Shown here in pieces: positions 1-13,200 of a stretch of 64,000 nucleotides of DNA. Under the pieces are notes generated by a model. The model searched no databases and had not been told where the DNA came from. It worked only from the letters and a program-made list of their open reading frames with translations. Source of the stretch: Juglans regia (Eukaryota; Streptophyta; Magnoliopsida; Fagales; Juglandaceae); assembly GCF_001411555.2 (NCBI RefSeq), contig NC_049905.1, forward strand, positions 11,065,053 through 11,129,052. The letters are read 5' to 3'. How positions within the stretch are numbered: the stretch's first letter is position 1; each line of letters opens with the position of its first letter. The position numbers were made by a program, and so were the translations under genes.

Positions 1-1240
1 TAACTTGATCATCACCTGAACTGCCAGCTCCGTGGCAGTTCTCAGACCCAGTAAGCGTCACACCCACAGAAGCCATGATATTTAATTCATCACTCACACT
101 ATCAGGCCCACACAGGTGAGCTGGAGTTTCAACAGCACTGCTACATACTACAGCTTTCTTGGGAACAGGTTCTGGAGTTCCAGAGAATCCCAATCCATTA
201 CCTGGTAAAGCATTTACAGTTATATCAGAACTATGTTCTTCTGAAAGATGACCAGAAGCAATTGAAACGTTCTTGGGACTATCAAGAGCTGTAAAAGCCT
301 TTTTAGGAACAGGTTCTGGAGTTCCAGATAATCCCAATCCATTACCGGGTAAGGCATCTACAGTTCTGTCAGAACTATGTTCTTCTGAAAGATGACCAGA
401 AGCAATTGAAACACTCTTGGGACTATCAAGAGCTGTAACTCGTTCACAAGTCTTCAAGCATTTCACCCCATTTCCAGGTTCATTTGAAGATATCTTATAT
501 AACAGTTCAACTTGAGCCCAGGATTTCACTTCTTCCACCCAGTGGTCCTTCCTCTCAAGCAACTTTCTCCTAGCAACCAGCTGCATTTCCTCAAGATGCT
601 TTAGGCGTTTCTCCATCTGTTGTTGTAGTAACTCAATTCTTTTATCATATTCATTATCCAATACCTTAAGCTTGTCTATTCTCATAGAAACATTACTGTG
701 CATAGTACGGATTATAGCATATTTCATTCTTCGCTCTTTTTCAAGCTGTGCCTTCTGTTCCTCAGTAGTTCTCTTAATCTCATCCTTTTCTTCCTGTTGC
801 TTCTCAATCAGTTTGTTCCACTGCTTGTTACACTTCTTTTGAATTTCTTTGATACTTTTCAAAGCATCTTTTAGTGCCAGTTTCAATTCTAGCGCCAATC
901 CAGGTTGTGGAAGGACATGTTTATCAGAACATTCTAGATGCTGTGACCAGGCTTTAACCTCTGCCTTCTCCTTTTGCAGGTTAGATTTTGTTGACTGTGG
1001 AAGCCTTGTAGGTGAGTGGTCCTTTGTAACACCTTTTGTTGGTAAGTTGGAAACATTGGGATAGTCTGCAATTTGTAAATTCCCTGTACGGTATAAAAAT
1101 ATGTTCTTCAGACACCGCAACAATGAGTAAACATAGTCCACCTCTATTTTGTTGCAGAGAAAATTTAGATGCTGTTTTGCAAGTGCAAGAGATTCTTTAT
1201 GGTCAACTTTGTGCTTTAGCAAGGAAGCTGCAGTCCAACA
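1..1240 (-). CDS. MOM1: MOM1 exon 16, partial (coiled coil plus 48-residue duplication)
   Basis: The acceptor is at 1242-1241. The frame is open for 413 codons to the window edge. It begins [18 protein letters not shown], then a long Lys/Glu/Gln-rich heptad-like helix from roughly 870 to 510 (cores [17 protein letters not shown] and [18 protein letters not shown]), a probable coiled coil. After it come two tandem copies of a 144-bp unit (about 152-439), each encoding a 48-residue block with the cores [13 protein letters not shown] and [11 protein letters not shown]. The copies differ at only a few residues. Forward-strand reading frames here are shadows. Confidence 0.85.
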
Positions 1241-4200
1241 CTGAATTTGAACAAGACACCGGTAAAGTAGGTTGTTAGAAATGCCAAAGTAGTACCGAGA
1301 GAGAGAGAGAAATTGCATGAACACACAAGCCCCGTACAATAGTAAAATATATAATCATTAATCACATTCAACTATAGCTATATACTTTAATTTGGCTGAA
1401 TGAAAATTTTATTCAACTGAAAGACCCACAAAGCTGGTTAGCAGAAAACCGGAAATAAGCAGCTCAGGTGCAGATCTGGGCTTGCATTACACACAAGTAA
1501 AACAAAGAAGCGCCTATACATCAATCAGAGAGAGAGACAACTGGAATGCAAAGTGTGATTAGTTTAATATAGTACTCCCTCCATCCCAACTAAAATGACT
1601 TTCCTTTCCTTTTTGGAAGCACTAAATCAGGCCTCGGTGCTGCACTGGGGCCAAGACATTTTCCAGACCCCACGCAATGGGGACAAAGATGGTTAGGAAA
1701 ATCCCTTCTCAATATGGCAGCCCGTGTAGGCCCTTCTCAATTTTTCTTTTGGCTTTTTCAAAAATTGCATTAGATTGTTTTTTTTCTTTTTTTAATTTTT
1801 TCAGTTTTTTGAGTTTTTATTTAGGTTTTGGTTTTTTTTTTATTCTTTAACTGATTTTAAAAATTTTGTAATAATTTTTTAACTTTGTAAATTAATTTTA
1901 TACTTTTTTATAACTCTTTAACCAAATGATAGGTCAAGTGTAGACATGTGGCATGCCATGTTAACGGAGGGTTTCTTACTAACAAAACTAAAAGCAAAGG
2001 GAGCGAAAAGATCAATATGCAACTTATATATATATATATATAATAAAATAAAATAAAATAAAAAGATCAATATGCAAAACTGAAAGATTGTTTATGTACT
2101 TGACCAACTTATGCAGAAAGCAAGGTAGGCAAGTATGTTTGAAAACTCAATGTGGAATTTGGACCAGAATAAATATGAAATTTGGACAAGAACAAAACAT
2201 GATATTTGGACTTTGATTTTCAACCCAATGATCATCTTTATCTCTTTATCATTCATTTTGTAAGCATAGAATGAAACTCAAAAATGCATAAATTTTATTT
2301 TTCAGATTCAATAAATCCAATCCCAATTTAAATTGGGATTAAGACACATGTGCCTCGCTTTTAGGCTTACTGCTAGCCTCAAAGAAGACTGAAAGTTTCA
2401 CCCTGAACAGTTTTCAGATCCATAATTTAGACACAGGACATTAGTTTCAGGCAACCTAAACACATGAATCAAAGGAAATTGTTCCGGCAGGTCAAGTACA
2501 TAGGGGGACTGCAGGGCTGTTGCAGATGTTGCAAGAGATATTGCAGGTTAAATCAGTCAAAATATACAAGCATAAAAGAATTGGCAAAAGGGCACCTAGG
2601 GATGATATAGAAAATCCACAGTGGGAAACATTTAAACACTCCAACACTATATTATGTAATTTATTATGTCCATAAAAAAAGGCTAGGCATGATCCATTTC
2701 AATGATTCATTTTGAGTGTTGTTGGTCAACCCAATGATTTGATTGAGTCCATTCCTCAAAACAACACGCATTAACATAAATACCTCCACAAAAAAAAAAA
2801 AAAAACAATATTGTTTTTTCTTTTAAGGCTACCAGAGGAAAAAGCATGTATGATGAAGTGGTAATGAATACAAACACGAGATGTATAAAACAAATGATCT
2901 TTCAACCAAAGTAAATAAAATAGGATGAACAAAAATAAGAATCCATGAATAACAATGATTTCATAGTTGGTACAAAAAATGTACACATCTAACATTATTT
3001 TATTTTTCTGGATCAATACGTCTAATGTTCTAATATTCATTGATAAAAGGACCAATATTTATATTTCATTCAGAATATGACAGATGCTTTTTTTCCTCAG
3101 CGAATTTCAAAGATACTTTTACAAATAGACGATGGGGTTGGAAGGAGAGAGAATATTTTTCACTTCCCAAAAAGAGAATCGGAAAAAGAGATTCTAACCA
3201 GAGATATCTGAAAAGCTTGCAACATAGTCGTTTGTTCTCGGTTGACAGAATGATTATTCATAACATATTTGAGAAACTTTTCAACCATGTCCTTGACATC
3301 CCCCTGCATAAGAAAAAATGTATCAACGTCATTAGAGAACAAATGGGAAATAAAACCATTATCAAGGAAATGAAACAATGGCAGCTCAATTCACACAAAA
3401 TCATTATTAGAAGGAGTTTCATACAGAGAATTGTAGAATTTGGCAAAGTTTTTCTATCTGTGGCTTCAGAAGAAGATGGAGACTACTCTGTGCATCACCC
3501 AACTTTCTTCGCTTGTCAAATTCAATCTTAATACCTTCCAAGAATTCTGAGATAAAATTAGGCAACTGAGGTGCAGTAGGAGCATGGTGTGCGTGAAGGT
3601 TATCATTCGACTGACTCGCAGTATCCAAACCTGCAGAAGTAACAGATGCCATAAACATCTAAAATTTTAGGATTAAGGAGATGTACAATCCTTCCCAAAC
3701 AATAATAGACCTTCAATGCACCAACAAAAGCCTATCAAGCAGAAAAGAAAATGGAAAGACAAATTGCGATTGTCAGTCACATCACCCACTTACCTTCCTT
3801 GTCCCCAGCAATTATTCTTTTCTCTAATCCAGATTTCAGAGAAGGCGGATCAATGTTATTATTGAGCACCTTCTGCTTCTTTACAACATCACTCTCAACT
3901 TCTGGTTTCTTTGATAACTCAGGTTGAATCCTTTTACGACTCCTCTGAGTTGAAACAGAATGATATTTCCACCGAGGCTGCTTTCCCTCCAACAACTTCG
4001 TCCAAAATATTTGGGGTAGCGATTCATCCAACAGCGGAACTGTAAGCTCACCGGGCAAAGGAGAACTCGTGCTATAGGTTCCTCCAACTTGTTGAGCTTT
4101 CAAAATTATAGATGAGCTACTTGTGGCAGTTTCTTCACCATTCTCAAGAAGTATGGACAAAAACTCCTGCACTACATCTTTCAAAAGTGATTGTTCAGAC

Positions 4201-7200
4201 GAAATACTTGCCGCAGAGGCTGGGGTATTGGCACCATGAAACTTATCCAAACTATCAAATAAATGGGATAACCCCAACATCAGCAGCATATGACAAGTAC
4301 TCCGGCTTATGTTCTGTAAGCTATCAATGAACTTATTTTGCTTCGCAAGGATTAGAACATTTTCCTCCACTGTAAAGGATGAATACAGCCGGAATACTTT
4401 TATCTGCTCAAACTGTGAATCGACTGATATCCTCTGCAGAGCTTTTAAATTATTGATGGGGGACCAGTCACTATCAAAAATGATCACAGAATCAACCGAT
4501 AACAGTTTGATGCTAGAAAAACAAGCACGGGATTCCAATAAAAACACAAATCTCCCAGACTCCTTGTTGTTGAACCTGTTCAAAGCAGCTCCCTTCTTAG
4601 AAGGAAGAACACCCATTTCAAGGCGTTCATATGAATCTAGACCAAATCTTTGCCGTAGGAAGTCATCCAATATATCTCCAAGAGAATTCCTTCCAGAACC
4701 ACTAATTGACTGTCAATAAAAACTTGTTGTGATAAGACACTATGATAGCAAACATAAAATGCGCATTGTCCAGCATGAGTGCAAACACACACACCCGGAG
4801 ACATATTTCTGTGTAACTTTCTATAGTCACGAGGCATTTGAAGATTTAATTTCACTTTGTAATTATGCAGACTTGAACTCAATGCACAGTATATATTCAG
4901 TGCTGTAGTCTAACATAATGGAATTTCTAGAACATGCTACTGCTATTGACTACAATGACTGATATAAAAACATAAGAAATAACCTTTTTGTCGCTTCAGT
5001 TTGTTAGTGGTTTTAATTTGATACTTATGTTATCATGTTTTCCAAAATAAAGCTTTTTAAAGTCTTTTAAACCTTTAAAACATAATCCAATTCGGACAGG
5101 AGTCCAATTGATGTTCCAAAAAATATCAAGTTGTACCCTTTTTTATCAGTAAAGTGGTCCCCTTTTATGACATGATGTACTCGTTAATTGACATTGCACT
5201 AATTGGATGATGACAGTGCAATGCACATGACATGTAAGCCATTCCTTACATCAAGTCATGACACAAGGCCTTTCGAAATTGAGGGCAAGTCACACCGTAT
5301 ATTAAAATTGAGGTTTGTGTCACGCATTGACTGCCTTATCAGCCTCACATTAATGCCACATCAACTAGTGAATAGCCCATGATAAGAGCCCTACCCTGGC
5401 ATAATATAATACATGTGAGAAAATCTGCATATGACTGAAATTTACCGACTCCTAAACCTAAAGAATCATACATTTGAAGAAGAAATATTCTATTTTCAAG
5501 CCAATGTGGAGGGCACACTGACATGTCAAGTTGAGAAAATTTAAAATTCAGAATTTAAACTTCTCTTGCAAGTCAACTCCTGCCATGCTAGCCGTGTAGA
5601 GGTTGTGTCCTCCATATCGGATTGCTAGTGAAAAGGCTGTTAAAAAAATCTACCAACTTCCTAATACACATACAAACTTTAAGAGATCTCATTTAAATGA
5701 GAAATTGATTGCTTATCAATTACTATATTTCAAGGTTTTACTAGATAATAAACTATCCAAAAAAAATGTTTTGCTAGATAATATCAACAATTGCCATAAA
5801 AGAAAATGGAAATATAATGACATACAACAATAGTGAAGAAAGCATCAACGAAAGAGTACTGCAAAAGTTCATGCAAAAAAGAAATGATAGGAAGGAATTA
5901 AAAAATGAAAAAAAAGGAAAAAAAAATGAATGAACAAAGGATATGCGTTGGTTAAACAACCCTTGTACCTGAAAAAGAACAAGTACTCTTAAACCTCGAT
6001 TTCTCATCTCCATAAGCATCATGTCAAGAAGTTGTAGCTTTCCACTTGCTTTTATTCCAACATCCAAAAACGCAACTTCTTGAAGGCCTTTAGTGAGCAA
6101 GATTTGTAGGGATGGATCCACAATATAAGGATGATCACAGCACTGACAAGGAATACAATCCAACCACCATTAAAGAAAATAACAAACATACATGAAAAGA
6201 GTTAAGACATTGCAAAGATTTATTACTGACTAGGCTAACTGAAATACAGACATCCTTTCTTTTTTTTACAAGTATTATGCATTCACATCAAAACTCAGAT
6301 GTAAAAAAAGTAAATGATGGTAACTTCAAACTCAGATCGACAAGAAATAAGGTAATGTCGAAACAAATAATTAGGTCACCATTGCCCAACCTTCTGGAGT
6401 TTCAAATTATATGCAACTTACTAAGAAAATTTAAAAAGTCAAATTACTAATTATGAATGATGGAAATCAAATTATAAACCTTTTTAATTCTCCAGATTAC
6501 ATCTTTTTGCTAACTCTTAAAAGTCAAATTACTAATTATGAACGATGGAAATAAAATTATAAACCATTATAAATTCTCTAGATTACATAATTCATGGATC
6601 ATATCTTCAGATCTATAACCATTCCCATCCAAATTGACTTGTAATTGCATAACAAAAACTGATACAATTTGTTCATATGATCTTCAAACTGCGCAAAGTC
6701 AAACAACAAGAATGAGGGGGACTACAAAGTTAAATGAAATAGCATCTATCCATGTGATTAATGCAGTATGTTAAATCAAGCTAACCTTCCGGGAAGAGAT
6801 AAGAATATCACGGATTGCCTCAGAGCCATTCTTTGAAAATGAGCGCAGTGCCATGGAGTTCGAGAGTAGGGCAGCACAATACAGCTCAATCTGCACATTG
6901 GATAACCGTGCAGGTACCCAATACTCCAAAAACCTAGAATAGTCTAACTTGGATTTATTATATGCAATATAACTTGACAACCTCTCCTTCAATTTACTGA
7001 TATTGTCATTGGAACTGGTTATTAATGCACTGTTATTCAAATCACTCTGGGAATCAAGCAAAGACAGCAATTTAAGGTATTCCTCCTTAGTATCCTGCAA
7101 AATCCAGCAGCATTGCATAAACAAGCCCATCAGAAAAATAATAACCACATACATGGGCATATAGATATATAAATATGTATGCATATAAATATCCACAAAA

Positions 7201-10200
7201 ATAAAATCCATGAAACAAACCTTTAGTTGACCATTGACAACAAGAAGTCTCCTATCAGTATACAGCACCTTGATGTGTTCCATATGTAAAGAAATTACAG
7301 AGTGTTGACACTCATCGACAATTACTGCTTCCCAGCGTATGCATTCCAACATATCAATATCCTGCCAAACAACACAAACAAGACAGCTCATGGCAAGTGA
7401 AAATTGAAAAACTTGCAAGTAGAAGAGGCCTTTCTTCCTGATAGAAGCCAGGAAAACCTATACCACTGACATTCTAGAAAGCAATCGCTACTCATACAAC
7501 CTTGGACGTGCAGTTGTTAGAAGGGTAGAAATACCACACATTATGATAACAGAAAAGAAAAACAAAATCTTTGAGTTGATCTAAACCAATAGAATAACCC
7601 ATCCTTAAGACAACTTGCAACACATCAAGTCCAATAGAATTTTTCAACGCGAAATGGAACATGCTGGCTGCAAAGATATACCATCAGTATAACTTCTGGT
7701 GTGGTTATGAGTACATGAAACAATGGGCAACCGCCCTGGTCATAAAACTCCAGTGCCCTAATACTTTCACGCATATCTTTGTTTCCACTATAAACCACAA
7801 CATCAAGAGGTGGTGCCAAACGCAAGAATTCCTGATCCCAAGAATATAGTGCCGCAGAAGTTGAGACGATGAGAAATGGTCGACAAGCATCAGGCTGCAA
7901 AGATAATATAAATGCAGTCACCTTTATAATGCGTTCCTGCAAAAAAAACAAAGAATGATCAGCTCCACCGAAAATGAAATTTTAGCGCATCTAAATAATA
8001 TAACAATGAAATATGCTTTTTTTTATATAAGTAATATAACAATGAAATATGTTATGGGACCAAACTTCTCATTGATATCATAACTCAGGATATCAATTTT
8101 AGAATAAAAAAGCAAACATGTAGCGAGAAAGAGAGAGACATGGAGACAGATTTTCAAGCACTTGCACAGTAAAAAAATTCTAACGCACAAAATCTTCAGG
8201 GCCTTCAAAAGTTAAAGAAAAAATACAGGTACCAAACGACCCATCAACATTTCTCAATAACGAAAAAGAATATGTTTATCATATATCAAAGGGAGGATAT
8301 CTGACGCTACCTAATAATGCATTGGATGTCCTTTAATGAAATACCAATTCAAGCATGTCACTACTAGAGATCTGACCCATGAAACAATAGGGGAAATAAA
8401 AGAAAAAGTGTACATCACAGTTACTCTATTTCAATACAAACTTTATCTCTGGATAAATTACACATCAATCAAACATATTAAAGCCTTTTTATACATTAAA
8501 TTATTGTTTGCTTATCTTTATCAGATGTTTCATCATATTGGGTTCTTATTGGATCAAATTACCCCATATATGCAAATCAGATCAGAAAATCCATCATCAG
8601 TTCATCAGATCACATAACTCTTAAGAACTCTATATTATATGACCAAAATATCATCTGTTGAGAAAATTCTTAATTACAACTATCAATGAAGCTCCTAAAT
8701 CACAGAATCATATATTAACCTCACCTGATCATCAATAACAACTGCATTCCGGCCTTTGTCCCAAAACTCACGCAGCTTGTTAACGTATGAAAGATGATTA
8801 TTATCGAACCCAGGTGAACCTCCAGTCGTCGGCTGCGATAACTTATCTAAAGAACTTTTTTTTCTCTGTGGTATCTGCAGGAAGTTGATTATTACCAAAA
8901 GGGAAAGTTAAGGAGATGAAAAGTAAAATAAACCAACGATAAATAAATGTCACACAACATAAACAGTAACAGAACATGAACACATTGACATGACAAATTC
9001 AATGGAGCAGTGAAATAGGTCAAGTATTATTATATAATTTCCATAATTTCTGGACATGGACCTTAGTTTCAGGTTACGCCTTAATATATTAGTAAGTGAA
9101 TCAAGTTTAATATATTGAGCCTTTAAACCCCTAGGGGTTGGCTCAAGTGGTAAAGGCCTTGGGCTTGGGGGTATGCTGGGGCCCTAGGTCTAAGATTCAA
9201 ATCCCCTTAGGTGCAAACAATGTCTTGGGGCAATCGGACTAGGGGATTTTCCCCTACAATTACCCAAGGTGCTGGAAAACTCCTTGCCGAGGGCTTGTGC
9301 ACCCTCGGGATTAGTTGGGATGCTTTTCTCAGACACCTGGCGCAAACCAAAAAAAAAAATCAATTGAGCCTTTATGCACAGGCTAAAGCATGGTCTAGTT
9401 GGCCAAAACCCTGAGTCTTTAGCCACCAATCAACAAAACAAGATTCTTTCCTATCATCAGAAACAAAACAAAACAAAAAAAAAAAAAAATCCAAACTTTT
9501 TATACGGTAAGGCCAACCAAAACAAAAGGATCGTTTCTCCACTAAAGTCTCATCTCATCTCATGTTTGCCTCTTTCTATTGGTTTTCCTTTCGCTAATGG
9601 TGGTGGTAGACCAGTGCTTATTTCTTAGTTCAGTTTCTGCTTAGTTTTTTTTTATTCTAGTGGTTTTGTGATGGGGACTAGTAGGAATGTTATTATCGAT
9701 AAAAAATGCTTTGATTTTAAGAAGATGAACGCAAGGTGGTGCAAAATCACAAAGAGCAGCTGTCATGCTGTGAATCACATCTTCATTGATCAAGGCTCGT
9801 TGGGTTGGCTGGCAGCCATGGTGGAGGAAGGTCTGTCTGTTGAGGGAGTTTTCCTCAGGTCGCGTAGAAATGGTTCTCTCAAGTGTTGGTGGTGCAGAGG
9901 CAGAGTAACTCCTATGGGAGTTTTTTCTCTTTATCAAAGTTTGGTCAAGAGAAACGCCAAGGCTTACTGATGATACCGAAAGGGAGGAAAGGGATAGGTT
10001 GGAGGAATTTTTGTGATTTGTTGAAGGATATTTCTGCAACTTCCTTTGTTTTGGGAAGGAATAACAGAGGAAGCCTCCCATGGACGCCTCCTCCTCCACC
10101 ACAAGGGTACCAGGCCTCCTCTTCGTACAGAGAGGTCTTGTCTCGAGCTCCAAAACCTGCAGAGGGGACAAGAATTTCTTCCTTTATGGTGAAAACGCTG

Positions 10201-13200
10201 CACTGTGAAGAGGCAAGTTTGGGCAGGAGTCTGTCGGGGCCAACTTTGGAAAATCTGCTGCATGCTTTGGCTGAGATGGAGAAGCAAGTGGGATTTTTGC
10301 AACTTAATATGGGGTTTATTAAACACAGTGTTGAGGAGGGTCTGAAGAGGGAGAAGGCTACTGTTATGGGCCAGGGAGAAGACTTTTTCAGTGGGCCAGT
10401 TTTCGGACTGGGAGAAGGCTTTTTGAAGAGCAAGAGGGTGGCCTTTGAGGGCCCAGCGGGTCAACAAGTGGCCCAGTTATCAAGCTCAATCTCCAGGCAG
10501 GCCAGTTTTCATGGGGCCCAGCGGCCCATCTCGCAGGCCCAGCTTGTTTCCCAAGCCTAGCCTGCTTGGAGACGAAGGGCTGCAAACAGCGTTATTCTAC
10601 CGCCGCGTGGGCCTCAACCTCCACCATTGGTGGTGGGTCAGGGTCGTCGGAGGTGGTCACGGGTTCGTCGGAAGCGGCGAGGGCCTCGCCGGCAACGTCT
10701 GGGGTGCCGGAGTTGGCGCCGATAGCTCTAAGTAGCACCGGGAGCCCTCTTTTAGCACCAGAAAATGCACAGAAATTGCCGTGTATCTCAAAGGGGTCGA
10801 TGGGGGAGTTTCTATCGGCGAGTTCTGGGGGTCTTGAGAGGGTCGCGACAGCGGCTCTTCCGAGCCTGGGTAGTTTCATTTCGGCGCCAGAGTTGGTACT
10901 GCAGCAGGCTATTCCCCATGCGTCAGCAATCCATGCGACAACATCCACGATGTCGGAGATCCAGGCAACGGTATCCCTTGAGTCAGAATCCTCCGATTAA
11001 GCCATCTGCCCTGCGCAAGCCTCAATGGAGTATGGGGAGCTCTTGGGTGGGCCGTCAACCTTCGAGGTGGCTCAGATCTGGTCGCTGGCAAGTTCTGGCC
11101 CAGCTCCCAATGCTCTGGCGGCGAAACCTCTTCCGGTGTTGTCACAGTGTGTTGAGTTGGCGTCAGCTCAATCAAACAGTACTTTAGCCGAGTTCTCGAG
11201 ATTGGTGGTTACACAGACAATGTCGTTGGCACCTTCTGGGTTGTTTCCTATCCCTTTGGCGGCAAAGGAATGGGTTCAGGTGTCTGATCAGATTGGGTTG
11301 GAGACAATAGAAGAACCCAGTGTCTTCAAAAATTCTAACTCTTTGGTTCTGTTTACAGCCAATAGGAATGGGGAGGTTGAACCTACTCCACTCAACTCCT
11401 TTCATCCCAACGTGTCAGATTGGGTTATTCAGAAATCGATGGACATTAAGCATATGGTAGGAATTTCTTACGGCGATTTTGAAGTTGAATTTATGGCCCT
11501 ACTTACAACTGTAGAGGCTGTAAATGCTCAATCCAAGTCCAATCAATTCTTGGCTTCGGCTAAAAAAGGGGAAAGAGAACTCAAAAGGTTAACATGGGCA
11601 ATGAAAGAGGATGTGGGGGGGGGGGGGGGGGGTCTACTCGGGAGCGTTGTAAGGGGAGGGGTAAAATGGTTGTCCCATGAAGCCAAAAATATTATCTTGG
11701 AATGTGAGGGAGCCCGCATGATCCTAATAAGCTGTTCCAAGTCAGAAATTTATTTCGTCAATGGAAAGGGGATATCATATGCTTACAAGAGACTAAGGGC
11801 ATGTTTGAAGGGTGAGATGAGAATTTTGTATTTTGTTTGAGAGTTTAAAATATTGTGTTTTAATATTATTATTATTTTGGGATTTGAAAAAGGTGAATTG
11901 GGATTTGACAAAGTTGAATTGTTTATTATATTTTGTATGGAGATTTGAAAAATGTGTAATGATAATATGAGATGAGATGAGAATTTTGTGTCTCATCCCA
12001 CCCTCCAAACCTACCCTAAGTTGGAAACTATTTCAAGACAAATAGTTCGTAGTCTTTGGAGAGGACAACATGGCGGTTGGTCTTATCTACCTTCTAAAGG
12101 AGCCTCTGGGGGAGTCCTAATTATGTTTGACACAAAAGTGGTGGAAAGGGTAGAGGAGTGTGTGGGTGATTTTACGGTGGCTTGCTCCTTTGCTAATCTA
12201 GAAGATGGCTTCAAATGGGCATTTGCTGGTGTTTACAGCCCAAATATTGATTCGGAGAGAACGTTTTTGTGGGAAGAGCTAGCAGGACTCATGAGTTGGT
12301 GGAAGCCACCAAGTTGTATTGGGGGGGATTTTAACACATCTCGCTTTCCAAGCGAAAAGTCGGGTATTTCTCACATCTCTCCAGCTATGAGAGATTTTTC
12401 TGATTTCATTTCAGAACAGGAGCTTATGGACATTCCACTATCAGGAGGCTCGTTTACCTAGTCCAACAACCGTGATTGTCCATCTTGGTCAATGATCGAT
12501 AGATTTTTGCTCACTCCTGATTAAGAGTCGCATTTCCCGGATGTTGCTCAAAGAAGATTACCCCGTTTATACTCCGATCATTTCCCCATCATGTTAGATT
12601 GTGGATGCATCCAAGGGGATAAAAGGTACTTTAAATTTGAGCATATGTGGCTTAAAACTAATGGCTTTGTAGATAGGGTTAGACAATGGTGGACTTCCTA
12701 TAGTTTCCACGGCTCTCCTAGCTTTATTATGGCAAAAAAGTTGAAAGTGCTTAAACAAGACCTAAAGTAATGGAATGAACAAGTTTTTGATAACGTGCTT
12801 CAGCAAAAGCACTCTCTTATGGAGGAACTACAGGGTCTGGAAGGTGAGGAGGTGGCCAGAATCCTTTCAGAACTTGATAAAATTAGCAAGAATCAAGTAG
12901 TTGCTGATCTTGAAAGGGTTACTTTGACAGATGAGATTTCCTGGAGACAGAAATCAACGGTACTTTGGCTTAAGGAGGGGGACAAATGTACGAAATTCTT
13001 TCATAGGATGGCGAACTCTCATAGGATGAACAATGCCATTGATGTACTGATGGTAGATGGGACTGCTTCTTCGGATCAGATGGTTATCAAAAACCACATT
13101 GAACAGTACTATCAACATCTATTAACTGAAGAGCATAATTGGAGACCGAGAGTGGATGGTTTGTCCTTTTCAACATTAGACCAGCAAACTGTAGGTGGTT

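Noticed and set aside
849..1278. Plus-strand reading frames opposite the last MOM1 exon
   Set aside because: They are antisense shadows of a well-supported coding exon.
1573..1990. Stowaway-type MITE (CTCCCTCCATCCC start)
   Set aside because: I could not find a matching inverted end with a TA duplication. The candidate GGGAG near 1999 is too weak.
10450..11200. GC-rich reading frames on both strands as an independent gene
   Set aside because: They lie within the LINE ORF1 linker. The composition is Ala/Ser/Pro-rich and no host-gene motif is present.
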